Assembly (NCBI GenBank): GCA_030602665.1
Contig: JAUVZE010000049.1
Span: 1-7,759 of the forward strand
Source: Dehalococcoidia bacterium
GTDB lineage: Bacteria > Chloroflexota > Dehalococcoidia > Dehalococcoidales > JAUVZE01
Length of the DNA stretch: 7,759 nucleotides
Direction: 5' to 3'
The translations under genes were made by a program, and so were the position numbers. Positions 1 through 4,364 of the stretch are shown in pieces. The notes beneath the pieces were generated by a model that was not told the DNA's origin, made no database searches, and worked only from the letters and a program-made list of their open reading frames with translations. Each line of letters opens with the position of its first letter. Position 1 is the stretch's first letter.

Positions 1-6
1 ACCTCC
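1..6 (-). promoter_or_regulatory. Ribosome binding site of a gene off the left edge
   Basis: On the minus strand the last bases of the window read GGAGGT, a near-complete Shine-Dalgarno sequence. It lies 15 bases beyond the stop of the small minus-strand ORF. A start codon would fall just outside the window, so a leftward gene probably begins there. Inference from the motif only. Confidence 0.4.
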
Positions 7-21
7 GTTCAAATTTTTATT

Positions 22-99
22 TTAGGCATACGCATATGCCAGTACAGTTCTAACGTAATCATTCGACAGCTGCTCGATAGACCACCTCCTTTCCTCCAT
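22..99 (-). CDS. Possible 25-aa small ORF or leader peptide, unknown function
   Basis: An ATG-to-TAA reading frame of 25 codons, starting MEERRWSIEQL and ending VLAYAYA. I do not recognise a family. The sequence looks protein-like: a charged amino-terminal part, then a short stretch that could be an amphipathic helix. Against it, there is no Shine-Dalgarno directly upstream of the ATG; the strong AAGGAGGT on this strand (84-91) lies inside the frame. In favour, a weak promoter candidate (126-154) sits at the right distance upstream, and a ribosome binding site for a further leftward gene follows the stop. It could be a leader peptide, the remnant of a longer gene, or chance. Confidence 0.25.
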   Translation of the reverse strand: MEERRWSIEQLSNDYVRTVLAYAYA

Positions 100-113
100 T
101 GAAAATGTTCAAT
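98..113. promoter_or_regulatory. Interrupted palindrome, possible operator
   Basis: ATTGAA and TTCAAT are perfect inverted 6-mers separated by AATG. The site overlaps the first bases of the minus-strand small ORF, and lies between its candidate promoter and the coding frame. That is where a repressor site would be placed. The motif is short and AT-rich, so chance is a real alternative. Confidence 0.25.
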
Positions 114-125
114 TTAGCTATATGC

Positions 126-154
126 CTGATACAATTCTACGCCGCCTGAGTCAA
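126..154 (-). promoter_or_regulatory. Weak candidate promoter for the leftward unit
   Basis: Read on the minus strand, TTGACT (154-149) is followed after 17 bases by TATCAG (131-126). The -35 matches 5 of 6 and the -10 matches 4 of 6 consensus bases. Transcription would start near 119, about 20 bases before the small ORF's ATG. Moderate to weak by sequence alone. Confidence 0.3.
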
Positions 155-215
155 TTGTAAATAGGGAGATGGTAACGCTTGGGGGCAGTACTATAGAGGG
201 ATAGACTGGCAAGCT

Positions 216-244
216 TTGACAAAGACTTTCACCAGTGCTAGAAT
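216..244 (+). promoter_or_regulatory. Strong sigma-70-type promoter for the MaoC pair
   Basis: TTGACA (216-221) is followed after exactly 17 bases by TAGAAT (239-244), with TG at 236-237 giving an extended -10 (TGCTAGAAT). The predicted start of transcription is near 251. It lies upstream of the ATG at 324, which has a good ribosome binding site, so the 5' untranslated region would be about 73 nt. The promoter overlaps a spurious upstream TTG extension of the first gene and therefore argues against that longer start. Confidence 0.7.
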
Positions 245-323
245 TTCCACATCTATACCTAGAATTTCTATGCTAGCAAACAATCGGGTATTAGCATTGT
301 CACAAAGCTGGCAGGAGTTGTAT

Positions 324-746
324 ATGCCCAAGGAGCAAAAGGTTGAATATAAACAATTCGAAGCCGGCTATGAGTTTCCTCCTAGCAGTTATAAGCTGGA
401 TTCCTCAATGGTGGCCATGTACCTCAAGGCAGTTGAGGACACGAGCAGCCTATATCAGGATACTGAGCTGGTTCCTCCCATGGCGGTAGCCGCCTATGCC
501 ATGGCGGCATTATCAGAGAGCATTTCGTTACCATCAGGAACCATTCATGTCTCTCAGGAGCTTGAATTCATAGACACCGTAAGTATTAAAGATACTATCA
601 CCAGCTATGCCAAGGTGAGCCGGAAGCAGAGCCGTGGCAAATTCCACCTTTTGACTGTTGAGCTTAATGTCTTCAATCAGAGACAGAAGGCAGTGCTAGC
701 CGGGAAAACCAGTTTTATATTGCCCGCGTATGGTGAGGATACGTAA
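324..746 (+). CDS. MaoC-like dehydratase, N-type (HadA-like) subunit
   Basis: A 140-aa single hot-dog-fold protein of the MaoC_dehydrat_N / FAS1_DH type. It starts MPKEQKVEYKQF and contains the family's 'F..G.EFPP' opening (about residues 12-20), a helix 'VAMYLKAVED' (30-39) and a central-strand motif 'HVSQELEF' (75-82). It lacks the D-x-N-P-x-H catalytic motif, so it is probably the partner that shapes the acyl pocket, with catalysis supplied by the next gene. I chose ATG 324 because AGGAG (313-317) lies 6 bases before it and a promoter (216-244) overlaps any longer frame. The frame is also open back to TTG 216. Its stop overlaps the next ATG by one base (TAATG), implying translational coupling. 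Likely role: dehydration of (3R)-hydroxyacyl thioesters in fatty-acid synthesis, in the cytoplasm. The exact substrate is unknown. Confidence 0.75.
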   Translation: MPKEQKVEYKQFEAGYEFPPSSYKLDSSMVAMYLKAVEDTSSLYQDTELVPPMAVAAYAMAALSESISLPSGTIHVSQELEFIDTVSIKDTITSYAKVSRKQSRGKFHLLTVELNVFNQRQKAVLAGKTSFILPAYGEDT

Positions 747-1177
747 TGGAAATGGGTCTGGGACAGCTAGCTGAGTTAAGTGAGGGAATGAGCCTACCCG
801 AGTTTAGGAAGGTTGTTACTCAAGAGCATATCAACCTCTACGCTGAGGCTAGCCGGGATTTCAATCCCATCCACATAGATGAGGATTTTGCTAAGAAGAC
901 CCCTCTTGGTGGTACTATTGCCCATGGTATGCTCATTTTAGCCTATGTTTCTCAAATGATGAGCGCTGCCTTTGGGCGAAGCTGGCTAGCCGAGGGCAAG
1001 CTCACCGTAAGGTTTAAAACTCCGGCCCGTCCGGGCGATACCATAACAGTGAGCGGCAGGATATCTAAGATCGAGAAAAGCGAAGGCCAAACCTCGATTC
1101 ACTGCGATGTGCTCTGCCGGAATCAAAATGGTGAATCCGTAATTACTGGAGAAACAAAGGTGAGGGTAGAGAAATGA
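746..1177 (+). CDS. MaoC-family (R)-3-hydroxyacyl thioester dehydratase, catalytic subunit
   Basis: A 143-aa hot-dog-fold hydratase/dehydratase. The hydratase-2 signature is intact: 'SRDFNPIH' (residues 36-43) with catalytic Asp38 and His43, followed by 'GGTIAHGM' (55-62), which forms the active-site helix region. The length is normal for a single-domain MaoC or (R)-specific enoyl-CoA hydratase. The ATG overlaps the stop of the upstream N-type subunit, and the stop overlaps the ATG of the plsX remnant (ATGA), so this was one operon. A non-catalytic MaoC-N partner followed by a catalytic MaoC matches the HadAB arrangement that replaces FabZ in some lineages. The plsX neighbour supports a fatty-acid or phospholipid role rather than beta-oxidation or polyhydroxyalkanoate supply, but that is inference. 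Confidence 0.85.
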   Translation: MEMGLGQLAELSEGMSLPEFRKVVTQEHINLYAEASRDFNPIHIDEDFAKKTPLGGTIAHGMLILAYVSQMMSAAFGRSWLAEGKLTVRFKTPARPGDTITVSGRISKIEKSEGQTSIHCDVLCRNQNGESVITGETKVRVEK

Positions 1178-1256
1178 AAATAGCTATTGATGCCATGGGT
1201 GGTGATTATGCCCCGAAGGGATTGTAAAGGGAGCAGTAATGTCTGCCAATGCCATG
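1174..1256 (+). pseudogene. plsX: plsX 5' remnant (phosphate acyltransferase), frameshifted and truncated
   Basis: The frame opens MKIAIDAMGGDYAPK, the characteristic amino terminus of PlsX, the acyl-ACP:phosphate acyltransferase that begins phosphatidate synthesis in most bacteria. After Lys15 one base appears to be missing: the original frame stops at 1225-1227. The next frame, from 1221, continues as IVKGAVMSANAM, which fits the following PlsX helix, until a stop at 1257-1259. Only about 28 of the usual ~330 codons remain. The start overlaps the MaoC stop (ATGA), so it was the third gene of that operon. An essential gene would need an intact copy elsewhere; otherwise the break is an assembly or strain artefact. 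Recognition of the terminus is firm; the frameshift could be a sequencing error, the truncation is less likely to be one. Confidence 0.8.
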
Positions 1257-1257
1257 T

Positions 1258-1282
1258 AAGGACTTGACAATGTCAAGTCCTT
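1258..1282. repeat. Perfect 25-bp palindrome (12-bp arms)
   Basis: The left arm AAGGACTTGACA (1258-1269) and right arm TGTCAAGTCCTT (1271-1282) are exact reverse complements around a single central A. As RNA this would be an 11-bp hairpin with a 3-nt loop. No T-run follows on either strand, so it is not a standard intrinsic terminator. It begins exactly where recognisable plsX sequence ends and just before corrinoid-protein sequence begins. Confidence 0.85.
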
Positions 1283-1283
1283 G

Positions 1284-1385
1284 TTGGTTAAATTAGGGGA
1301 ATTTGCCAAGTCAATAGCAGCCGATGGTTATGCCCTAGAGGCAGGCTCGGCTGTTGAATTGGTGAAGAAATTAGTTGCAAGTTGA
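1284..1385 (+). pseudogene. Carboxy-terminal remnant of a corrinoid (B12-binding) methyltransferase protein
   Basis: Reading to the TGA at 1383-1385, the frame gives FAKSIAADGYALEAG then SAVELVKKLVAS. This matches the end of MtaC/MtbC/MttC-type corrinoid proteins, whose last segment typically reads 'FA..IGADGYA.DA..AVELAKKL'. Only about 33 residues remain of ~210; the cobalamin-binding 'DxHxxG' part and the amino-terminal helical domain are absent. No start codon and ribosome binding site support an independent gene, and an in-frame stop at 1257-1259 closes it upstream. It lies 27 bp before an MttB-family gene, the usual partner order (corrinoid protein next to methyltransferase), so both fragments likely come from one former operon. 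The call rests on a short motif. Confidence 0.6.
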
Positions 1386-1412
1386 TAAATTCTTTTAAGG
1401 AGATATATATTC

Positions 1413-2000
1413 ATGCGCGCCAATTATGTCCACTACGGTAGCCCCCAATTTCGCATTTTATCGGATAAACAGATAGAAGAATTGCATTTCGCTACTCTCC
1501 AAATTCTGGAAAGAACCGGGGTCGCTTTCGAGTGTCAGGAGGCAATTGATATATTAGGCAATGCCGGTGCTGATGTATCCAACCCCGATAGCGTAAAAAT
1601 CCCCTCTTATATGGTGGAGCAAGCCCTCAGAACAGCACCCAAGATGGTCACTCTATATTCACGAGAAGGAGAACCAGCCATAGTTCTCAATAGACAGACT
1701 GGTTCTCATTTTGGGTCGATGCCTGATTGCCCCGATTTCCTGGATCCATACACACGAAAGCGAAGGAAACGCTACATTGAAGATATCGCCGATACAGCGA
1801 GAGTAATTGACGCTCTACCAAACATAGAATGGTCTTACCTCGCAACGCCGGGTCATAAGGCTGTGCCCGGAGCCCTTTACTCTACAATAAGAGACGCTCT
1901 AAGAGCCAAAATAAAGCCCCTTCCCAGGCTTCTGAGTGGAGAGAAAGGGGGGGAGCCACCCTCAGTGTCGATGGTCGTAGATATTTTTGCATGGGCTTGA
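1413..2000 (+). pseudogene. Truncated MttB-superfamily methyltransferase (first ~195 residues)
   Basis: Starts MRANYVHYGS with AAGGAG (1397-1402) 10 bases upstream. The family's amino-terminal landmarks are present: 'ILERTG' (31-36), 'VKIPSYMVEQAL' (61-72) and 'DPYTRKRRKRYIEDIADTAR' (about 111-130). It aligns through to '...MVVDIFAWA', matching 'MATVFAG' of the complete homologue at 5810-7273, then stops at TGA where ~290 more residues are expected. The missing part holds most of the TIM barrel, so methyl transfer would be impossible. No continuation is visible in any frame downstream. It is clearly divergent from the complete copy, so this is not a recent tandem duplicate. A run of seven G (about 1948-1954) is a possible error site, but the frame still looks homologous after it. 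Native substrate class: methylamines or quaternary amines such as betaines, unknown here. Confidence 0.8.
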
Positions 2001-2015
2001 CAAACGTGATATAAT
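1987..2015 (+). promoter_or_regulatory. Extended -10 promoter at the end of the mttB fragment
   Basis: TATAAT (2010-2015) is preceded by TG plus one base (2007-2009), a perfect extended -10. A partial -35, TTGCAT (1987-1992), lies 17 bases upstream. The nearby TTGACA at 1997-2002 is only 7 bases from the -10 and cannot pair with it. Transcription would start near 2022, into the gene-less stretch ahead of dctP. Confidence 0.45.
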
Positions 2016-2119
2016 AAGCAAGTAAAGGTTGTAAATATGCCCCAAATGTTGGGTAATATCAGGTTTTTTTCTTATTCCAAGACCATTACAGTATAAAATA
2101 TCCTAATATCAAGCTCATA

Positions 2120-2148
2120 TTGACAAAATTTGGTATTGGGTTTACAAT
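2120..2148 (+). promoter_or_regulatory. Strong sigma-70-type promoter upstream of the TRAP operon
   Basis: TTGACA (2120-2125), 17-base spacer, TACAAT (2143-2148): 6 of 6 and 5 of 6 consensus matches. The start of transcription is expected near 2155, about 500 nt before the dctP ATG and about 240 nt before an intrinsic terminator. The 15-mer TCATATTGACAAAAT around its -35 recurs exactly at the promoter of the GYD-domain gene (7734-7748, minus strand). Confidence 0.65.
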
Positions 2149-2154
2149 AGGGTA

Positions 2155-2419
2155 GCGAAAGAGCCATCATATGAGCAGCTAGTGGCATAGAGATATGTAT
2201 CGTATTGGACATGGCATACTATTTGTATACTTCAGGCATTAGCCTGGGGCCACATGGTAAGGTTCTGAGTGTATGTCAATGACCAAGTTGCAAATTGAAG
2301 AGAGGCTTTAAACAAACTAATTAGGAAAGCGTACATAAATGAACAAAGACTGATGTGCATTAATCGTTAAGGCTAATGCGGGCTAACACAGAAAAAGACC
2401 TGTGGGAGCAGGTCTTTTT
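2155..2419 (+). ncRNA. Candidate leader RNA or sRNA between promoter and terminator
   Basis: A strong promoter (2120-2148) and a strong intrinsic terminator (2392-2419) bracket ~265 nt without a credible ORF, the layout of an sRNA or an attenuated 5' leader. GCATTAGCC (2236-2244) can pair over 9 bp with GGCTAATGC (2371-2379). This pairing excludes two local hairpins: CAGGC/GCCTG (2233-2246) and GCATTA/TAATGC (2357-2379). I do not recognise a known riboswitch, 6S, SRP, tmRNA or RNase P core. The boundaries are inferred from the promoter and terminator; expression is unproven. Confidence 0.35.
2392..2419 (+). terminator. Intrinsic terminator
   Basis: The arms AAAAAGACCTG (2392-2402) and CAGGTCTTTTT (2409-2419) are perfect reverse complements around a 6-nt loop TGGGAG. 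The GC pairs near the loop, with the A-tract and T-tract at the base, make it function-ready on either strand. It would end the transcript from 2155, or act as an attenuator ahead of dctP. Confidence 0.75.
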
Positions 2420-2488
2420 GAGGAGTGAAAACAGGCAATGTGGCGTAGATATTCTAATTCTACAGCAATGCTGAAGATAAGTCAAACA

Positions 2489-2531
2489 AAGGGCTCAGGG
2501 GGCCAAAGTATGGGTATGCCTTTGAGCCCTT
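2489..2531 (+). promoter_or_regulatory. Hairpin in the dctP leader
   Basis: AAGGGCTCA (2489-2497) and TGAGCCCTT (2523-2531) form a perfect 9-bp stem around a 25-nt loop. No T-run follows directly. It sits about 125 nt before the dctP start, inside any transcript reading through the upstream terminator. Its function is unknown; a leader structure is the simplest reading. Confidence 0.4.
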
Positions 2532-2655
2532 CGGCTTTATTGGGGCAAGGAAATTGTGAATAGTAAGCGGGGAGACACCCAAGAAGGGGGTGAGAAATGA
2601 GGTAGTAGATGTGAATCTTTAGCAGACCAAAATCTAAGTAAAGGAGTTTTTATTC

Positions 2656-3792
2656 ATGAAAAAGAAGATTTTGTTAGGTGCGTTAGCGTTGTTGTTAGCC
2701 ATCAGCTTGGTTGCTATCGGCTGTCCTGCGCCAACACCAACTCCCACGCCAACCCCTACGCCAACACCAACGCCAACCCCGACGCCGACACCAACACCAA
2801 CAGCTGAAGAGAAGGTCTGGAATTGGTATCCATCAACATGGCTGTCTGCTGGAGTGGAATGGGATAGGTTAGGCTACATCTCGGACTATATAACCAGGGC
2901 ATCGGGTGGGCGTATAGTATGTGAACCAACCGCGCCGGGGGCGATATGCCCTGTAGAGGAACAGCTAGACATGGTAGGTACCGGTGCTACCGACGCCATG
3001 ATGCCCTATCCTGACTACTATTCCGGGAAGATTCCTCTCTGTGTATTAGCAGCCAATGCAAGTTACCTGCTGGACACAACATGGGAGTTCTACCAGTATA
3101 TTGAATATCAGCGTGGTGGGCGAATGTTGGAGTTAATAAAAGAGGAATATGCCAAATACGGTGACATACATGTGGTCGGGCCATGCTATTTACCAGTCTA
3201 TGTTATAGCAGCCTCGAACGTGCCGTTAAACGGTATAGACGATATCCCGGGGATGAAGTTCAGGTGTGGTGACGTGCCCATAGCCAATGCACTGGGTACA
3301 TTGGGCGCCGCGGTAGTTTGGTTCCCAGGGACAGAGATTTACACATCGCTGGCCACTGGTGTTGTTGATGCCATGACCTTTTCCCATCCGGGAGACTACA
3401 TAGCTATGGGCTTCCATGAGGTTAGCAAGTACTGGATTAAGTCACCCGTAATGGGCCCGATACTGGCTGATTACTTTATAGTAAATGGCACGGTGTGGCA
3501 GGAACTTCCGGATGACCTCAAGGCTGTGGTAGAGGCAGCAGTTGCCGCTGGAAATGCCTATGCAGAATATGAGTCTTATATAGATATTGAGGAAGGCTGG
3601 ATTGCGGCGAGAGAATACGGGATTGAAATTGTAGAGTGGTCTGAGGAAGATGTTCTGGAATGGAAGAAGACGATAGCGTCGTTCTTCTCTGAGTACGCCA
3701 AAGATGAAGCTAGCACCGAGGCAGTAGAAATACTCAAGGAATTTATTGTTGAGTGGAAGCCAGCTTTGGCTGAGTTAATAGGGCTAGCGTAG
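2656..3792 (+). CDS. dctP: TRAP transporter substrate-binding lipoprotein, DctP family
   Basis: A 378-aa precursor. Residues 1-22 are a lipoprotein signal peptide (KKK, hydrophobic core, 'VAIG') with Cys23 as the lipidated residue. Residues 26-49 are twelve Pro-Thr pairs, a tether between the membrane anchor and the binding domain. The rest (about 53-378) is a DctP-type bilobed domain. Visible family features are 'DIPGMKFR' (196-203), whose Arg203 matches the conserved arginine that clamps the ligand carboxylate in most DctP proteins, and 'GTEIYTSLATGVVDAM' (225-240). The pattern is closest to the FcbT1 / 'mannitol-chloroaromatic' branch. ATG 2656 is fixed by AAGGAG (2641-2646), 9 bases upstream. 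It is the first gene of dctPQM. It captures a substrate outside the membrane and delivers it to DctQM. The ligand cannot be read from sequence; a carboxylate or betaine is plausible given the MttB neighbour. Confidence 0.9.
   Translation: MKKKILLGALALLLAISLVAIGCPAPTPTPTPTPTPTPTPTPTPTPTPTAEEKVWNWYPSTWLSAGVEWDRLGYISDYITRASGGRIVCEPTAPGAICPVEEQLDMVGTGATDAMMPYPDYYSGKIPLCVLAANASYLLDTTWEFYQYIEYQRGGRMLELIKEEYAKYGDIHVVGPCYLPVYVIAASNVPLNGIDDIPGMKFRCGDVPIANALGTLGAAVVWFPGTEIYTSLATGVVDAMTFSHPGDYIAMGFHEVSKYWIKSPVMGPILADYFIVNGTVWQELPDDLKAVVEAAVAAGNAYAEYESYIDIEEGWIAAREYGIEIVEWSEEDVLEWKKTIASFFSEYAKDEASTEAVEILKEFIVEWKPALAELIGLA
2731..2802 (+). repeat. Hexanucleotide tandem repeat encoding (Pro-Thr)12
   Basis: Twelve in-frame copies of a degenerate CCN-ACN hexamer encode alternating Pro-Thr directly after the lipidated cysteine of DctP. 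Because the unit is 6 bp, slippage changes linker length without breaking the frame. Such PT linkers are common in Chloroflexota lipoproteins. Confidence 0.9.
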
Positions 3793-3801
3793 GATTCTCC
3801 G

Positions 3802-3835
3802 CCGTCCCCTTCCAGTTCCAGCTGGAAGGGGACGG
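3802..3835 (+). promoter_or_regulatory. Intercistronic hairpin between dctP and dctQ
   Basis: CCGTCCCCTTCCAG (3802-3815) and CTGGAAGGGGACGG (3822-3835) form a perfect 14-bp, GC-rich stem with a 6-nt loop. It starts 10 bases after the dctP stop and ends 16 bases before the dctQ start. There is no T-run, so it is probably not a full terminator. It would protect the dctP message from 3' decay or partly attenuate, giving more binding protein than permease, a common need in binding-protein-dependent transporters. Confidence 0.75.
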
Positions 3836-3851
3836 ATACCAGGATTAAACA

Positions 3852-4364
3852 GTGAATTACGTCTTGCGCCTTTTGCATGGGATTGATGCCATCAACGAGC
3901 GAGCGGGAAAGGCTATAAGCATTCTTGTCGTTTGCATGATTGGCATTTTGTGTTGGGAAGTGCTTTTAAGATACGCATTCAACGCCCCTACCATTTGGGC
4001 TCATGAGGTATCCTGTCACATTTTTGCTGCCTATTCAGTCCTCGGCGGGGCTTATGTACTCCTTGTCAATGAACACGTCCGATCGGACGTTGTTTATGCC
4101 CGCTTCTCTCCCAGAGGGAGAGCGATTTTTGACTTGGTAACCTTTCCCCTCTTCTTTATGCTACTGGGCATAATACTGGTGGAAGGTGTCCCGATGGCGC
4201 TGCGCTCAATAGAGGTCAGGGAAGTCACAGTTTCCTTCCTCCATTCGCCAGTATATCCAATCAAGACATGCATACCCATAGCCGCCTTTCTAATGTTACT
4301 CCAGGGGTTAGCTCACTTCATTCGAGCCCTCGCCCTGGTTATTACGGGAAGGGAGTTGAGATGA
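3852..4364 (+). CDS. dctQ: TRAP transporter small permease subunit, DctQ family
   Basis: A 170-aa membrane protein with four predicted helices at about residues 18-38, 51-73, 91-113 and 136-162, the standard DctQ topology. Family landmarks are 'LLRYAFNAPTIWAHE' (38-52), with the conserved Trp49/Glu52, and His75 in 'VNEHVRSDV'. It pairs with DctM to form the sodium-driven TRAP permease in the cytoplasmic membrane. The start is GTG at 3852, with AGGA (3841-3844) 7 bases upstream; a slightly later start is possible. Its TGA overlaps the dctM ATG (ATGA), implying translational coupling and equal subunit supply. Confidence 0.88.
   Translation: MNYVLRLLHGIDAINERAGKAISILVVCMIGILCWEVLLRYAFNAPTIWAHEVSCHIFAAYSVLGGAYVLLVNEHVRSDVVYARFSPRGRAIFDLVTFPLFFMLLGIILVEGVPMALRSIEVREVTVSFLHSPVYPIKTCIPIAAFLMLLQGLAHFIRALALVITGRELR

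Larger units (their letters stand above)
2001..2655. other. Gene-less 655-bp stretch upstream of the TRAP operon
   Basis: No frame of convincing length or family is present on either strand. Visible contents are two promoter candidates (1987-2015 and 2120-2148), a potential structured RNA (2155-2419), an intrinsic terminator (2392-2419), a 9-bp hairpin (2489-2531) and the dctP ribosome binding site AAGGAG (2641-2646). The sequence looks AT-richer than the flanking genes by eye. I see no tRNA, no transposase fragment and no continuation of the truncated methyltransferase. Confidence 0.6.

Noticed and set aside
1997..2015. TTGACA and TATAAT close together at the end of the mttB fragment, taken as one promoter
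   Set aside because: The spacer is only 7 bases. The TATAAT is instead treated as an extended -10 with the partial -35 TTGCAT at 1987-1992.
2041..2053. CCCAA/TTGGG mini-hairpin before a T-run (2064-2070) as terminator of the mttB fragment
   Set aside because: The 5-bp stem is too weak, and the T-run begins 10 bases after it.
2271..2312. Very short ORFs such as MSMTKLQIEERL in the candidate leader RNA
   Set aside because: They are about 12-15 codons, without a proper ribosome binding site; they could be leader peptides, but nothing specific supports it.
2438..2563. 41-codon plus-strand ORF (MWRRYSNSTAML...) between the terminator and dctP
   Set aside because: The only Shine-Dalgarno-like AGGAG is 12 bases away, the composition is not convincingly protein-like, no family is recognised, and a hairpin (2489-2531) lies within it.
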